Origin: Hypholoma sublateritium FD-334 SS-4
Lineage: Eukaryota; Basidiomycota; Agaricomycetes; Agaricales; Strophariaceae
Length of the DNA stretch: 64,000 bases
Reading direction: 5' to 3'
Assembly: GCA_000827495.1 (NCBI GenBank)
Contig: KN817550.1
Location: 62,001 to 126,000 of the forward strand
Part shown: piece after piece, positions 23,693 to 35,265 of the stretch
Layout of the letters: each line of letters begins with the position of its first letter
How positions within the stretch are numbered: position 1 is the stretch's first letter
Position numbers and translations under genes: made by a program
Notes under the pieces: model-generated
The model's database searches: none
Seen by the model: only the letters and a program-made list of their open reading frames with translations
What the model was told of the DNA's origin: nothing

Positions 23693-24945
23693 TCAAACAG
23701 GCTCCTTGGAGCGATCTGCACCACGCGGCTGCCCTGAGTGTGCAAGCTGCGCGCTATGGTCACCCATTGCACCTTCACCACTCGGAAGAGTCAGCCGATG
23801 CGCCTGCGTTATTTCCTCCGCCATCACGCTCGTCGATATCTCTGTTTCCCGAATCAGTCCCGCTCGCGTGCGTCTAAAAACACGGCAGGCCATGATGTTG
23901 ACAACGGCAAGATACGGGTTGATTCCCACGGGTCTTAGAACTTGAGGAACTGACGGCGTATAAACCAGAATAAATGTTGCGAGACCAGTTATTAATGTAA
24001 TCCTGGAAGACATGTATGCGTTATTCAGAAAATACCTCTTTGGATAGGTGGATGGAACCGTCCCTAGAATATTACTCACAGATAATAGAGCTGACCATCG
24101 ACCAGTAAACTCCTTGTAAATCTCGGGAGGCCTCTCCCAGAGAATAGAATGCGCATGCTATCTTTATAGCCCATTTCCACAGATGCAATGCGGCTCAGAC
24201 GCCACGATATGGCTGCGAAAACAGGGGTGTCGTATACCAATGGTACAATCAGCCCGAAAGACGCCGTTGCTGTGGAGGAGGTGAATCGGCAGTATCGCGT
24301 AGGGCCGAGGGATCCGCCGGAAATGCCAAGTGGTACGAACACCCCCGCCACAGAGAGACCAACCCAGAAGACGAAGAAGAATGCCACAACTATGCGGTTG
24401 CGATTGTAGATAGCGCGTAAACGGAGGAAGAAGAGGAATGCGTTGCATGAGATCGAAACTGGGCACCATGCATGAAATATCTTGTTAAGTAGGACACAGT
24501 TTCCGATCGGTGCGCCTGTGCTAAATTTTTAGTTATTCTTTTTTTTAAAAAAAAGTCTTGCGTACTTGCGAAAATTGCAGATCCTAATAATATACCCAAT
24601 GTCCCAATTCTACGCATAACCATGAGTTAGATGGAGTTGAGATGGAATAATGCATACCTGGAGACAATGTATGCTACGACGGGGATATTGAAACGTATCT
24701 TTCCTTGGAAGTGTAAACGGTAATCCCACGCGGCGTTATCCAGGATGTCCCATATAAGCACCTGTATGGAGATTGAGAATCCGCCTAAACTGTATAGGGA
24801 AATATGAAGAGAAAATTCCTACTGCAAGCGCCCCAACAGTGAAATAGTTCGTAATACTTGACTGATATGCGATCTCCGGCGGGAGGAAAGCGAGGGGTGT
24901 CAAAGGGTTGAGCAGCGGAGCTGCAGTGCTGTTGAAGGAAGACAT
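23693..24945 (-). CDS. Multi-span membrane protein, array copy B
   Basis: Five exons (24823-24945, 24658-24761, 24566-24609, 24080-24515, 23693-24002) give 338 residues. Exon 2 (104 nt), exon 3 (44 nt) and exon 4 (436 nt) have exactly the same lengths as in copy A, with the same phases. Motifs VLIWDILDN, SAPIGNC, LRAIYNRN, LGPTRYC and VDGQLYYL are conserved. The long exon 4 carries most membrane spans and diverges mainly in loops; the C-terminal tail after RRTRAGLIRE is variable between copies, suggesting it is the part that evolves fastest. Function unknown. Copy B is closest to A by eye. Confidence 0.78.
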
Positions 24946-26447
24946 TTGGCAACGTCAGAATAGACTTCAGCCCGGTCTGACGTCCTGTTTCTGCTTCTAC
25001 TACTACGCTCTTTATACTGAGTGACATACGCATGCTATGCTTATACTGTCGAAAATAGATAATCTGCCCTTGTCACCCGTACAGTCGGGGCAGGCGGATG
25101 TCATTCAGGAATGGGGATATTAAACTATGCATCAGAAATCTGTCAGTTATATGGGTATGTAATCACTCAAAAACTATTCAGAGCTCGAGGATAGCACGCG
25201 AACTGATGCTGGAAGGGATGGCCACTCAGCCTATGCTGTGAAGAGAGGGCCACGGTGTGCATTGTGGCTGAAGCGAGGAGGCACTGGCGATAAAAATAGC
25301 CGGCTAGCAGCTAGCCGTAAAACAGATATGCCTACCAATAAGAGCGCTCGCCAACGATGGAAGACGCCTGAAAATTTCACATCTGGATGATCATACTAAT
25401 ATGAGCTACGATATGGGTGTCATAAGTATACATGCCCACGTGGACCTTGGGCATACATAGCTTGTATAGATACTTGCAAGTCATTTCGACTGGTCTATCA
25501 CAGTTGTCAGTACTTAATGAGTATTCAATGAGAGTAGAAAGGCAATTTGGCGCAGAGGCATAAGCCCTATTTTCCTCAACTGATAGCGGTGCCGAACAAA
25601 GAAGAGAAAACGCACTGCTACGTTGATGTAGGGGCCCGGAAGTTTGCTAAAGCCCAGAAACGCGATTCACTTATCTCGAGCAAATCTCGAGACATCGATC
25701 ATCACGCGCACGAAGGAGGCGGTGATGGTGTGAAGTCCAGACTCCAGCGATCTGATCGATGACTAATTATTAATGTAGCGGACGCGGGCATTTGCTCGGT
25801 CTGCTACAGCGGACCAGTCCTGTGTTAACCAAGGGCCACTAGTCCACTCATCGAAGCCTCTAGCTTTCCGCGATCCCGCGTTCCCCACTACATACCCGCC
25901 TGCTCTGCACCGTCCATCCGGCCCCACGGCCACGCCATGACTCGAAAGGCCTGCGCTAGTGGCGGTCCGCAGAACTTGAGAAGGACGACGAGTCACGCAG
26001 CTGAGCCTGGTGACGGCAATACATGATGGCGCTGGGCCGCCCTCGTGCGTATGTAGCAGCGCCGCCCGTGTCCAAGTCTAATGATTCCAATTCAGAAGTC
26101 CCGTTTCATTGATTTGAGAATCATGCTATCAATTTAAGCAGTTCAAATTTCATTGTAATTGTCCAGGCTCTCGAGAAGCATACATTTCTACCTTGACTCA
26201 ACCTTTATTCTACTGTATCTCTGTAAAAGGCTCGCCAGAGAAACAAAATCCTTCCTGAAATATAGTAAAAACCTCTGAAGTTCTGACCACCGGGATAAAA
26301 CTGCTCATATAAATATTTGTAATCGATAGTCAGAGGCTGCTCCGAGCAAGCTCCGAGTCGACAAAGTATATTACTTCATTCCAGGGGACTCACAGTCTGC
26401 TGAAGCGTGTTGAATGTGAGGTGCTACTTGCATCTTCGTAATATTCG
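24946..26447. other. Spacer between membrane-protein copies B and C
   Basis: About 1.5 kb without a supported gene. Short frames at 25547-25762 and 25763-25996 have no domain or splice support. Confidence 0.4.
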
Positions 26448-27693
26448 TCACACTACCTCGCTGGTAGGTAGCTTCTTTGCGGAATCCCCGAAATGACTTG
26501 GAGTGGGGACCATTTGCGAAAGAACCGTTGTATCGCGGCGTTGGTTGCTGATATTTGTGGCGTTACTGCTTGGGAAGACGAGTTGTGACATCCTCCCCCC
26601 TGTCCTCGTGCTGGTTGATATTTGTGACTCCCTGATGACACCCGTTCTTGTGCGCCTAAATACCCGACAAGCCATGATGTTGACGACCACGACGTATGGC
26701 ACATTGGCAAGCGGTCGAAGGCGGAGCGGAATTTCCGGAGTGAACATCAGAATGAACGCAATGAGCCCGACGACCACAGAGATCCTGGTAAATTACCATG
26801 AAACCTGCTGATTAATATATCGATAACTAAACTCATAAAGAAACTTACAGATAATATAGCTGACCGTCGACCAGAAGACTCTTCGTGAAGGCTGGAAGGC
26901 CTTTTCCGAGAATCATTACTTTCACACTTCCTTTAATGCCCATCTCTGCGCATGCCGTTCTGCATAGACGCCAGGAGATTGCAACAAATACGAGTGTATC
27001 GAAAACCAAAGGAGCGATTTGACCCGCAGTCACGTACAAGGCAACTTGTGCGTCTTGACAATATAGCGTAGGCCCAACGGTACCTCCGATAATACCAATC
27101 GGCACGAAAATGGTCGCGACAAGAAGGCCAAGCCACAAGGTGAAAAATATGTACTTGATGATTGGGTTACGGTTGTATATGGCTTGTAGACGGAGGAAGA
27201 AGAGGTATGCACTGAAGCCAATGGTTATGGGACACCATGCATGTACCGCGTTGTCAAACACAACGCAATTTCCAGTCGGCGCGCCTTGATGTAGTCTGAC
27301 GTCAGTGATGCGTGTCGGATAACCCCGGTGGCACTAACTGGTGAATATTGCCGACCCTAATGCAAATCCTAGGGTCCCGATCCTATCCAGGTTACGACGA
27401 TGTTAATTTATGAACTTACTAGACACGCGCTACTTACCTTGAAAGAATGTATGCTGATATTACATGAATGTTAAAGCGCGTCCTTCCTTTAAACAGAGCC
27501 TTATAATCGGTGGTGAGATTGTCCAAGATGTCCCAAATCAGCACCTATTTAAAGGCAAATGAGTATGATGTGAGCATAGCATGAAGCTGAGATAACGGAC
27601 CGAAAGACATCCTGCTGAGACGTAGTTTGTGATCGTCTCCTGGTAAGCAGCAATTGAGTCGTCGAAAGCCACAGGATTAAACGCAGAGGACAT
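26448..27693 (-). CDS. Multi-span membrane protein, array copy C
   Basis: Five exons (27601-27693, 27438-27544, 27339-27382, 26849-27284, 26448-26784) give 338 residues. Exon 4 is again 436 nt and exon 3 is 44 nt; exon 2 is one codon longer and exon 1 ten codons shorter than in copy B, lacking the PLAFLPPE segment. Conserved landmarks are VLIWDILDN, SAPTGNC, LQAIYNRN, VGPTLYC and VDGQLYYL. It is the most divergent of the three, consistent with the oldest duplication. Same predicted topology as A and B: several hydrophobic spans and a variable polar tail. No named family recognised. Confidence 0.78.
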
Positions 27694-28845
27694 GTCTGTA
27701 GTACGTATGAGGAAGTCAACATTCACTTGACCCTGGACCGAGTCTATATATCCTGTTTTTGCTGTGTGGCGCTCTTTATAAATGACCGTCCTGGCTGTGG
27801 TAATCAACACTATGCCAAGCTTCCATGATATCATCAACATGGTTTTCACGAGTATTCGCTTGCCGTATGTAGCTCTGGGTGGCTATTTGGGTGGAATTCA
27901 CACTTGCGGGCGACAGAAATAGCCAGAGATACATGATCGCAAAACTCTAAACGTATTGTGCTATGTATCAGTGGCGTGTGTCGCAGCTGTCGCTCGATGG
28001 TGTACCCACAAACTTTTCCGGGGATGTAGGATGCAGAATAAACAACCACCAACCCACGAAGAAATACAAGTTTTTGTGCTTGAATTTCTGGATATTGAGG
28101 CCATTGTGAAGCGCGGCGACCGGAGCCAGAGATGACAAACTCATTAGAGTGTGTGGACGTAGCTGAACTTCCATTGAGCTTATTTGAGAGTAGCCAATAC
28201 CTATGAAGTCCGTGAGCGCTCGGTGCGAACTGCGGTTAGAGAGCATCCGACGGTGCCTATAAATAGATCCCCGTACCGCCATCCTCCGCCATCGAATACT
28301 TGTGAGTGGTGGCAATTGCACGGCTGGGGATTACCCGGGTGTGTCGGTCGTCGGTTACCGATATAGACACAGAAATCTATCAAAAACCAATCAGATGCTA
28401 TCCCAGGTGAAACTCCCTAGAGCTTCCAATTCGCGAAGATAGTTCTTCGCACACGGTTAAGGGCTATGCGGGCAGCGAGAAGAGGCGGTACAAATCGGTA
28501 TTGGGGACCACTCACACTAGCAGTGCCCCGCCATACCCTACCCGAATGAGACTTTTTTTTAGTAGCAAAGGTGTGGAGCGGCGCGCTAATGACCTTTGTG
28601 CGTGGCTGTCGAAGCCAGAACTGAGCGCGGTCGAGCGTAATTCATGATATCACTGATTAATTGACGCAGCTGAAGGCAGTCAGCGGCAACCGATCCCATG
28701 AGTTAAAACAGTCGTATTGTGGGCAACGAGTACTTGTCAGAAGTACGTACAGTGATTATATTGAAATTAACATATCATAGGAGGGTGTAGACTATCGTTC
28801 GTATGCATAGCATGTGTAACCACCTCCAGTCAAAACATGTCCTGG
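27694..28845. other. Intergenic, no supported gene
   Basis: Upstream of membrane-protein copy C. A 117-codon minus-strand frame at 27968-28321 has no recognisable features and cannot be aligned by eye with the neighbouring array genes. Confidence 0.4.
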
Positions 28846-29510
28846 CTAGACGTGTATCTGTCCAATATAGAGATCAAGTGTTCCATCTTCTTCCAGTGTC
28901 TCAGCCAACTCTACCAGTGCGTTGAGATCAGCTCCATCTCCCACCGGCAATGATGAACTCCTGTCTTCATTGAAAGGCTCTGTAAACCTATCTATAGATT
29001 GAATCACCGTATTTATCAAAACATTGAAGAGACAACGAACCATCGTAATTCATCCTCCTTTTCCCGCAGCTTTTGGGCTTGCAGGTCAAGGAGACGAGAT
29101 TGCGTAGCAATCTTCGTTTCCGCTTCTCTCAATTGTCTGCGGAGATCTTGAAGCGTCTTCGATTCTGCCGCAATGGCGCCTTCGCTTTCATCGCCGACGA
29201 AGATTTTCCTGATACCTGTCGGAGAAAAGTCTGGGGATTTCACGGGATTAATTGAGTGTTCCTGAGGTTTCAACGTCTACATTTACCAGGCGTGGATGGG
29301 GCTCTGCAGGTCGGGCAGACAACTACACGGGCGTTCCACACTAGAGCAGCGTAGATCACGGCTTCAACACACCCTCGATGAAAGAGATGGCCTGGACGAT
29401 GATACATTATTTAAAGCTCACGCAAAAAGGCATTCGCGTTCGAAGCTCTTACCGCAAGTGAGGCTGAAAGCGGCCGCTTTCAAGCGTTCGAGGCAGATTG
29501 GGCAGTCCAT
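28846..29510 (-). CDS. Small RING-H2 finger protein with coiled coil
   Basis: Four exons (29453-29510, 29287-29391, 29041-29230, 28846-28987) give 164 residues. Residues 3-48 form a RING-H2 pattern: C3-x2-C6-x12-C19-x-H21-x2-H24-x2-C27-x17-C45-x2-C48 (CPIC ... CGHLFH ... CPTC). Ligands C19 and H21 are on different exons, so the motif appears only after splicing, which supports the model strongly. Residues about 78-117 form a coiled coil with Leu/Ile at heptad positions (L81, L84, L88, I95, L102, L109, L116). The tail is acidic (LAETLEEDGTLD). RING-H2 proteins usually act as E3 ubiquitin ligases, recruiting E2 enzymes; the coiled coil suggests dimerisation or substrate binding. The specific substrate is unknown. 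Confidence 0.75.
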
Positions 29511-30935
29511 CTGTGTAGAACGTATACGGGGAAGTTAAGTTATGCGCCCCGATATATATGCTGCATAGTCTGGGGCAAGTGATGTACATGGAGGTTGCCG
29601 CCTTCCGTCCTTTTTTATGTCTTACTCAACGCCAGTCACTTGCAACCGCCTTCCCGGACTAAAAATATCCTGACTGACACAGCCACCTTCGCCCCGCAGA
29701 TACAGCTTTTTTGGTACTCGACTCATTCTTAGTAGTGCTGGGTTTGTTACTTACATGTTAGTAACATGTAGGTATATCACACGTTACTAACACGTTATTA
29801 ACAATTCTCACCGAGGGGGGTCGATTTTGCACTGTGATGTACTTGAGAGATACCCAATATGGTAATGATTACATCAGCAGTCTAGCCCGACAAAATAATA
29901 TTATCAGTGCTCCAAATCTACACAGCCAAGCCAGTTAGNTCTTCACCAGTTGAACCATGCGGGGCTCCCAGCAACCGACTACGAGAATTTTGTCTCCCGC
30001 CGTACCCAGGTTCTCAACATGAGAGTACCTTCAGGATGCTGGGAATTGCCGGTAATGCCACAAGAAGTGCTGCTCGGCACTTGCTCGCCGGAGTTTGGCC
30101 GGAGTCGCCGCTCACTGATGCCCGAAGCTCCCAAATCTCCTCAAGTATGTTGATCACTGGCTCTGGCGCAACGGNGCCATCGAAAAATGGGCTATCAACG
30201 ATTTTATTTGTTATGTACTGGTTTCTAGCACGTTATATAGCCATTTTTTGACGTTATTAACTTGTTACTAGCCGCGATAATAAGAAATTCCCACGGGGGA
30301 AACTCACATGTTAATAACAAAGGTATCTAACCTCACGGAGACCCCCCTACCAATCTCACGTTGGTAACATTGGCCGAAACCAATCTAACCCAGCACTAAT
30401 TCTTAGCCTTTTCCACTTCGACCCACTGTTCAAGAATGTACGTATGCGCCACGGTACGAGGGGGTCTCCCAATGTGGTGATTAGCGTTCAAAGACTGTAA
30501 CGAGGTCGCACATGCCATCATCTATGCCGATGAACAGACCTGACTCACTTTCCCGTATCCCGCAGCTGGTCGCGCATCGATGCTGAGTACTAGCCATCTT
30601 GAAGTAGCGTCTGACCAACATCCCGTAACAACGAACTCAAGACCAACAAACGAAAATTTGATTAACACATATGTCAATACACGGATGTGTTATACGATAC
30701 GGAGATGCACAGAATAGCGTATTCGAAAGCAAGGGTAGTAGAGCAGCAAGAGAGAGAGAGAGAGAGATAAAGGCAATGTGAGATGATAGGGGAGCGGGTT
30801 GTACACGATGGATGGGGAGTGGCTTGGTGCGAGATGTATGCTGTATATCTAGAAAGAGGCCGGCAAGAACAAAAAGAAAGTCCAGACAAGAAAGAAAAAG
30901 AAAAAAAGGAAAAGAAAAAAGATTTTGGAAGGGTG
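29511..30935. other. Intergenic with an embedded MITE
   Basis: Apart from the 666-bp element at 29733-30398, this interval holds the 3' side of the very large minus-strand gene, including a (GA)n microsatellite at about 30749-30767 and a purine-rich AAAGAAA tract near 30890-30925. No gene supported. Confidence 0.5.
29733..30398. mobile_element. hAT-type MITE with 8-bp target duplication
   Basis: The element starts TAGTGCTGGGTT and ends with the exact reverse complement AACCCAGCACTA. It is flanked on both sides by the 8-bp direct repeat ATTCTTAG (29725-29732 and 30399-30406). An 8-bp target duplication and a TIR beginning TAG-x-G are diagnostic of the hAT superfamily. Subterminal regions are rich in GTTAC/TAAC inverted motifs such as CATGTTAGTAACATG. 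There is no transposase ORF in the 666 bp, so it is non-autonomous. Two N bases lie inside. Confidence 0.85.
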
Positions 30936-33900
30936 TTACGCCGCGACGCCATGCGACCCAACGAGCGCCTGGATCTCCCCAATGCACTCGGCGAGCTTCG
31001 CCAGCACCTCCTTCGCGTTCTCGAGCAGCGGCTTGATGTTCTCCGGCGTCATCGCGAGCTTCGCGTCGCGCAGCGCAGGCGCCGACGCCGACGCCGCGAA
31101 CTGCGGCACCGAGCGTACCGAGCCCGCCTTCGGAGTGGGCGAGTGCGGCTCGTCGACCCGCTCCTCGACGTTCGACAGGCGCATCCCGCGCGGGCCCAGG
31201 GCGGCGCTGAGCGGCGACGCCGCCGGCGGTATGGGCTCCGCGGCGCGCAGGGACGACGCGGACGCGTTGAACGAGCGCCGCGGGATGAGCGCGTGGCGCA
31301 GCGCGTACCCCGCTCCATGTGCGCTCGCCGGCGCCGGCACGGGCAGCGCGTCCTGCTGCGCGAGGTACGGACTGCGCCCCCCGCGCACGGTCGCCACCGC
31401 CCTTGCGCGCGCCGCCGCGTCGAGGTCCGACGCCGAGTCCATGCGGTCCCAGTCCTCCTCGCTCGCGCAGCTGCTCGCGTCCTCCCCGGCGCCGCCGCCG
31501 CCGCTGCTGCTCTCCGCGCGCTGTACCTGGTCCGGCGCCGCCGCCGACGACGCTGAGGGGACGCGGTCCGCGGCCGAGGCGCTCGGCGCGCGGTGTTTCG
31601 CGCCGATGCGGAAGATCGACGCGAGCGACGGGCGGCGCGGGGACGCCTTCGGCTTTACGAACGTCCCGCGCGGCGTATCCGTCGTCGTCGGCGGCGGCAC
31701 CGCGAGCTCGCGCGACGCGCGCACGGTCTCCGGCCCAGAGCTCGTGCGCGCGGGGCGCCGCGCAGGCGGGACGCGCGGGTGCGGGTAGCGATGCCGCCGG
31801 CTGGCGGTGGACGACTGTGTACTGAGCGACGTCGTCGACTGCGCCGCCCTTCTCCCCTGCCCCCCACCCGCCGTATCATGCGCGCCCGGAGCGGGGGCGG
31901 CGCCGCGCTTCAGCGCGCGCAGCATGTCGCGGATGCCCGCCATCCCCAGGCGCCCCGCGCGGCGCGCCCCCTCCGCCGACGTTCGCCTGTGCGCCATGCC
32001 CTCCTCGGGCTCCGCGGGGAGCGTAATCGTGCTGTTCCGCGCATCGCCCCAGCGCCACTCCCTATCCACGCGCAGCGCCTCCTCCCCACCCCCAGCCCAA
32101 CCCCCACTTGCCTCTCCCTCCATCGGCGGCGGCGGCGGCGCGCTGCCCAGCATCTCGCGTAACAGCCCCAACTGCCTCTGGCTCAGCTCATGCCTCCCCG
32201 TCGACGCGCGCCACCCCATGCTCGGCGGGCTCGCAGGCGGCGGGCCCGGTGGGTCAAGCGGCGCTACGGGCAGCCCCGCGGACCCAATGAGCGCCGCCGA
32301 CGCCGACGCCGACGCCGATGTCGACGCACCGCCATACGGCGCCGGCGCCCCCGCAAGCGTAATCGCGCGCTCCCTGCTCCGCTTCTTCCCATCAAACGCC
32401 GCGCCCAGCGCCAGGCCCATAAACGGCGCCGACGCACTGCTCGGCGGCGGGCTGATCACCGCAGGGGGGGACGTGGCGCTGGGCGCAGGCGCGCCGCCGC
32501 CGAGCTCGACGAGCAGCTCGGCGCACTCCCACGAGATGCGGTACTTCGCGTTGATCGTGTAGAACAGCGCGGCGAGCTCCTTGTACGCGAGCTGCGCGGT
32601 GCTGACGTCCGTCATCGACGCAGTTGCCGCCGCCGACGCCGCCGCCCCCGCCGAAGCTGACGCCGACGCCGACGTTGAGTTCTGGCCCGGGGAGGGGTTG
32701 GTGTTCGACCGCGCGCGCGTCTTCGGGCGGGCTTTCGTCGATAGCTGGGCGAAGAAGCTGGGCGAAGGGGTGGTGGTGGTGGTGCGCGGCAGCGCGACGG
32801 GCGGCGCCGCCGCGCGCGCGTGCTGCTCGATGTGCGCGTCGAACAGCGCGTGCACCTGCGCGACGAGCGCGTGGTACAGCGCCTGCATCTCCTTCAGCTC
32901 TATATCCCCAAAGCCCAATCAGCCTTCTTCCAAAGAACGAGAAAAAAAAAAGCACGCACGCTCAACGCTACTCGCAAACTCCCGGACCATCCCCAAATCG
33001 CGCTTGATGCTAACCTGCGCCTGGCTGATCCGCGCCGGGATCTTCAAGTCCCCCAGCGAGTTCCTGCGCGGCACCCCCCCACCCGCACCCGCACCCGCAC
33101 CCACCCCACCCTGCGTCCCATTCCCACCACCACCGCCCTCGGCGGCGGCGGCGGCGGCGGTGGTCGCGGCCGCGACGCGCCCGAGCGACGCGGACTGCTG
33201 CGAGCCAGGCGAGCGCGCGGGCGAGTGGCCGGACACGCCGAGCTTGCCGGGCGAGCCGGGCGGGTGGGGCGAGCCCGTCGGGGTGAAGAAGAGCGAGGAG
33301 GACGACGTCGTGGGCGAGAGCGACCCCGGTCCGAGAGCGTCGCCCTCGGCGCGCGGGGTTGGATGCGCGCCGGCGGCTGGGCCGATGGTCTGCGGAGGCG
33401 AAGGGGGCTGCAGCTCGATGGGCGGGAGGAGGGGCACCGGCGGCGGTGGCGATTGATGTAGTTGTTGGGTGTTCAGGCTGCCTCGGCGCATGCTCGATTT
33501 CCCGACGGGCGTCCCATCCAGCGCGTCGAGCTCGGCCGATCGCCGCATGCGCGCCTCGAAGTCCAGGCTCGCGCGGCCCGCCGCCGTCCCCAGCGCCGGG
33601 CGCGCCTCGTCCGCCGAGCGGCGCGAGCGCGCACTCGACCCGCGCGCGAGCGCCGAGCGGGGCGGCGGCTGCGTCGGCGTGCGCGTCGGCGCGGTATCGT
33701 TCGCCTCGTCGGCACTTCGTTGATTCCCATCGCTGGTCGGCCCGCCGCCACTTGCGCCCCGCGAGGACGCCGCAGACGTCGTGACCGACGCGCCGGACGA
33801 GCTCGCAGGCGCGACGGAGCTGCCCTGGCTCTGGCTCGAGGCGGTCGACACCACCCGTCTTGCGCGTCCCAATCCCAATCCCAATCCCAATCCCAGCGCA

Positions 33901-35234
33901 CCAACACCCGCGACGGGCGGCGCAAGCGGCAGGTGCCCCACCGACCCCGCGGCGGACGGCAGGCGCAGCGAGAGCTGACTCTGACTCGCAGACGCCGGGA
34001 GGGGCGGCAGGGCGTACGGCAGCGGGGGCGCAGCGGCGTGCCTTGCAGTAGCAGAAGCACCCGACGCGCGGCGCGCAGAGGCGAAGAACGGCGAGGACGG
34101 CGAGGGCGGGTGGTGGTGCGCCGGCGCGGGCGAGGGCGTACCAGCGCCTGGGGCTGGGGCGGGGGCGACGACGACGAGCCCGCCGCCCGACTTGGTGCGC
34201 TTGTGCCGCCCGCCGAGGCTGATCCGGCGCACGGAGCCCATGAACCCGCGCGCGCCCTCTCGCTCCTTCTCCTTCTCCTTCCCGCCTTCCTTCTCCTTCT
34301 CCCGCCCCGCACCCCCCTCCCTTGCCGGCGTGCTCGGCGCCTCCACCGCCCTCTCGCGCTTGGTGCTATCGCTCAACAAGCGCGAGAACGACCGCCTGCG
34401 CGCCCTGCCGCCCTCCCCCTCCGCCTCCTTCACCCCCTCGCCCGCCTTCGCCCCCTCCCTCGCCCCAATCCCAAACACCCGCCCCAGCCCAAGCGCGCCG
34501 TACCGGCCACCCCTCCCACCCACCTCCTCGCCGTCCGTCTCCTGCCCGCCCCCATCCGCGCCGAGCGACCGCCCGAGCGCCAGACTGCGCCGCTTGCCCA
34601 CCTTCAGCCCGCCTCCGACGCCATCACCCACGCCCACGCCCACGCCCGCGCCCACGCCCGCGCCAGGGCCGACGCCTATACCGCCCGCGCCCCACGGCGC
34701 GCCGGACTCGAGCATCTCCATGCTCATCGCGAGGCTCGTCCGGCTTGCGCTGAAGTCGAAGCTCGCGCGCCCGCCGCGGCGCACCCCCACGCCACCGCCC
34801 ACGCCGACCGCAGAGTGCTCCGCGCTCCGCCGCGGCGCACGCGCGCGCGTGCGGCTCGTGCTGCGCGAGAGCTTGCGCGGGGTACGCGCTTGGGCTGGTG
34901 CTGCTGCTCCTCCTGCTGCTGTAGGCGACGGCGACATAGGCGAATGTACCGGCGACGCATTCCCACCCGCACCGCCCTCCTCCCCCGCAGACCCCGTCGT
35001 CGACCCAGACGCCTCCCTCGCCCCGCCCCCTAGCGCGCGGCGCGGGCTGCCGAAGAACCACCCGCCTCCGCCTCCTCCTCCATTACCTCCACCCCCATTT
35101 CCACCTCGACCTCCACCGCCCTCGCGCGTGCGCACACTCCCCCCCGCGCTCGTCGGCGTCCCCACGCTCGACGCCGCAGGCGACGCCTCCCGCGCCCTCG
35201 CGCGATGCGGTTGCTGGTGCTGCGCTGCATAGCC

Positions 35235-35265
<31 letters not shown>

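Noticed and set aside
29946..30020. tRNA-like GTTGAACC segment
   Set aside because: No acceptor or anticodon stems can be formed around it; it lies inside the MITE.
33462..35033. Long plus-strand frames (up to 523 codons) inside the very large minus-strand gene
   Set aside because: They are Arg/Pro/Ala-rich shadows of GC-rich low-complexity coding sequence on the other strand; no domain, no splice logic.
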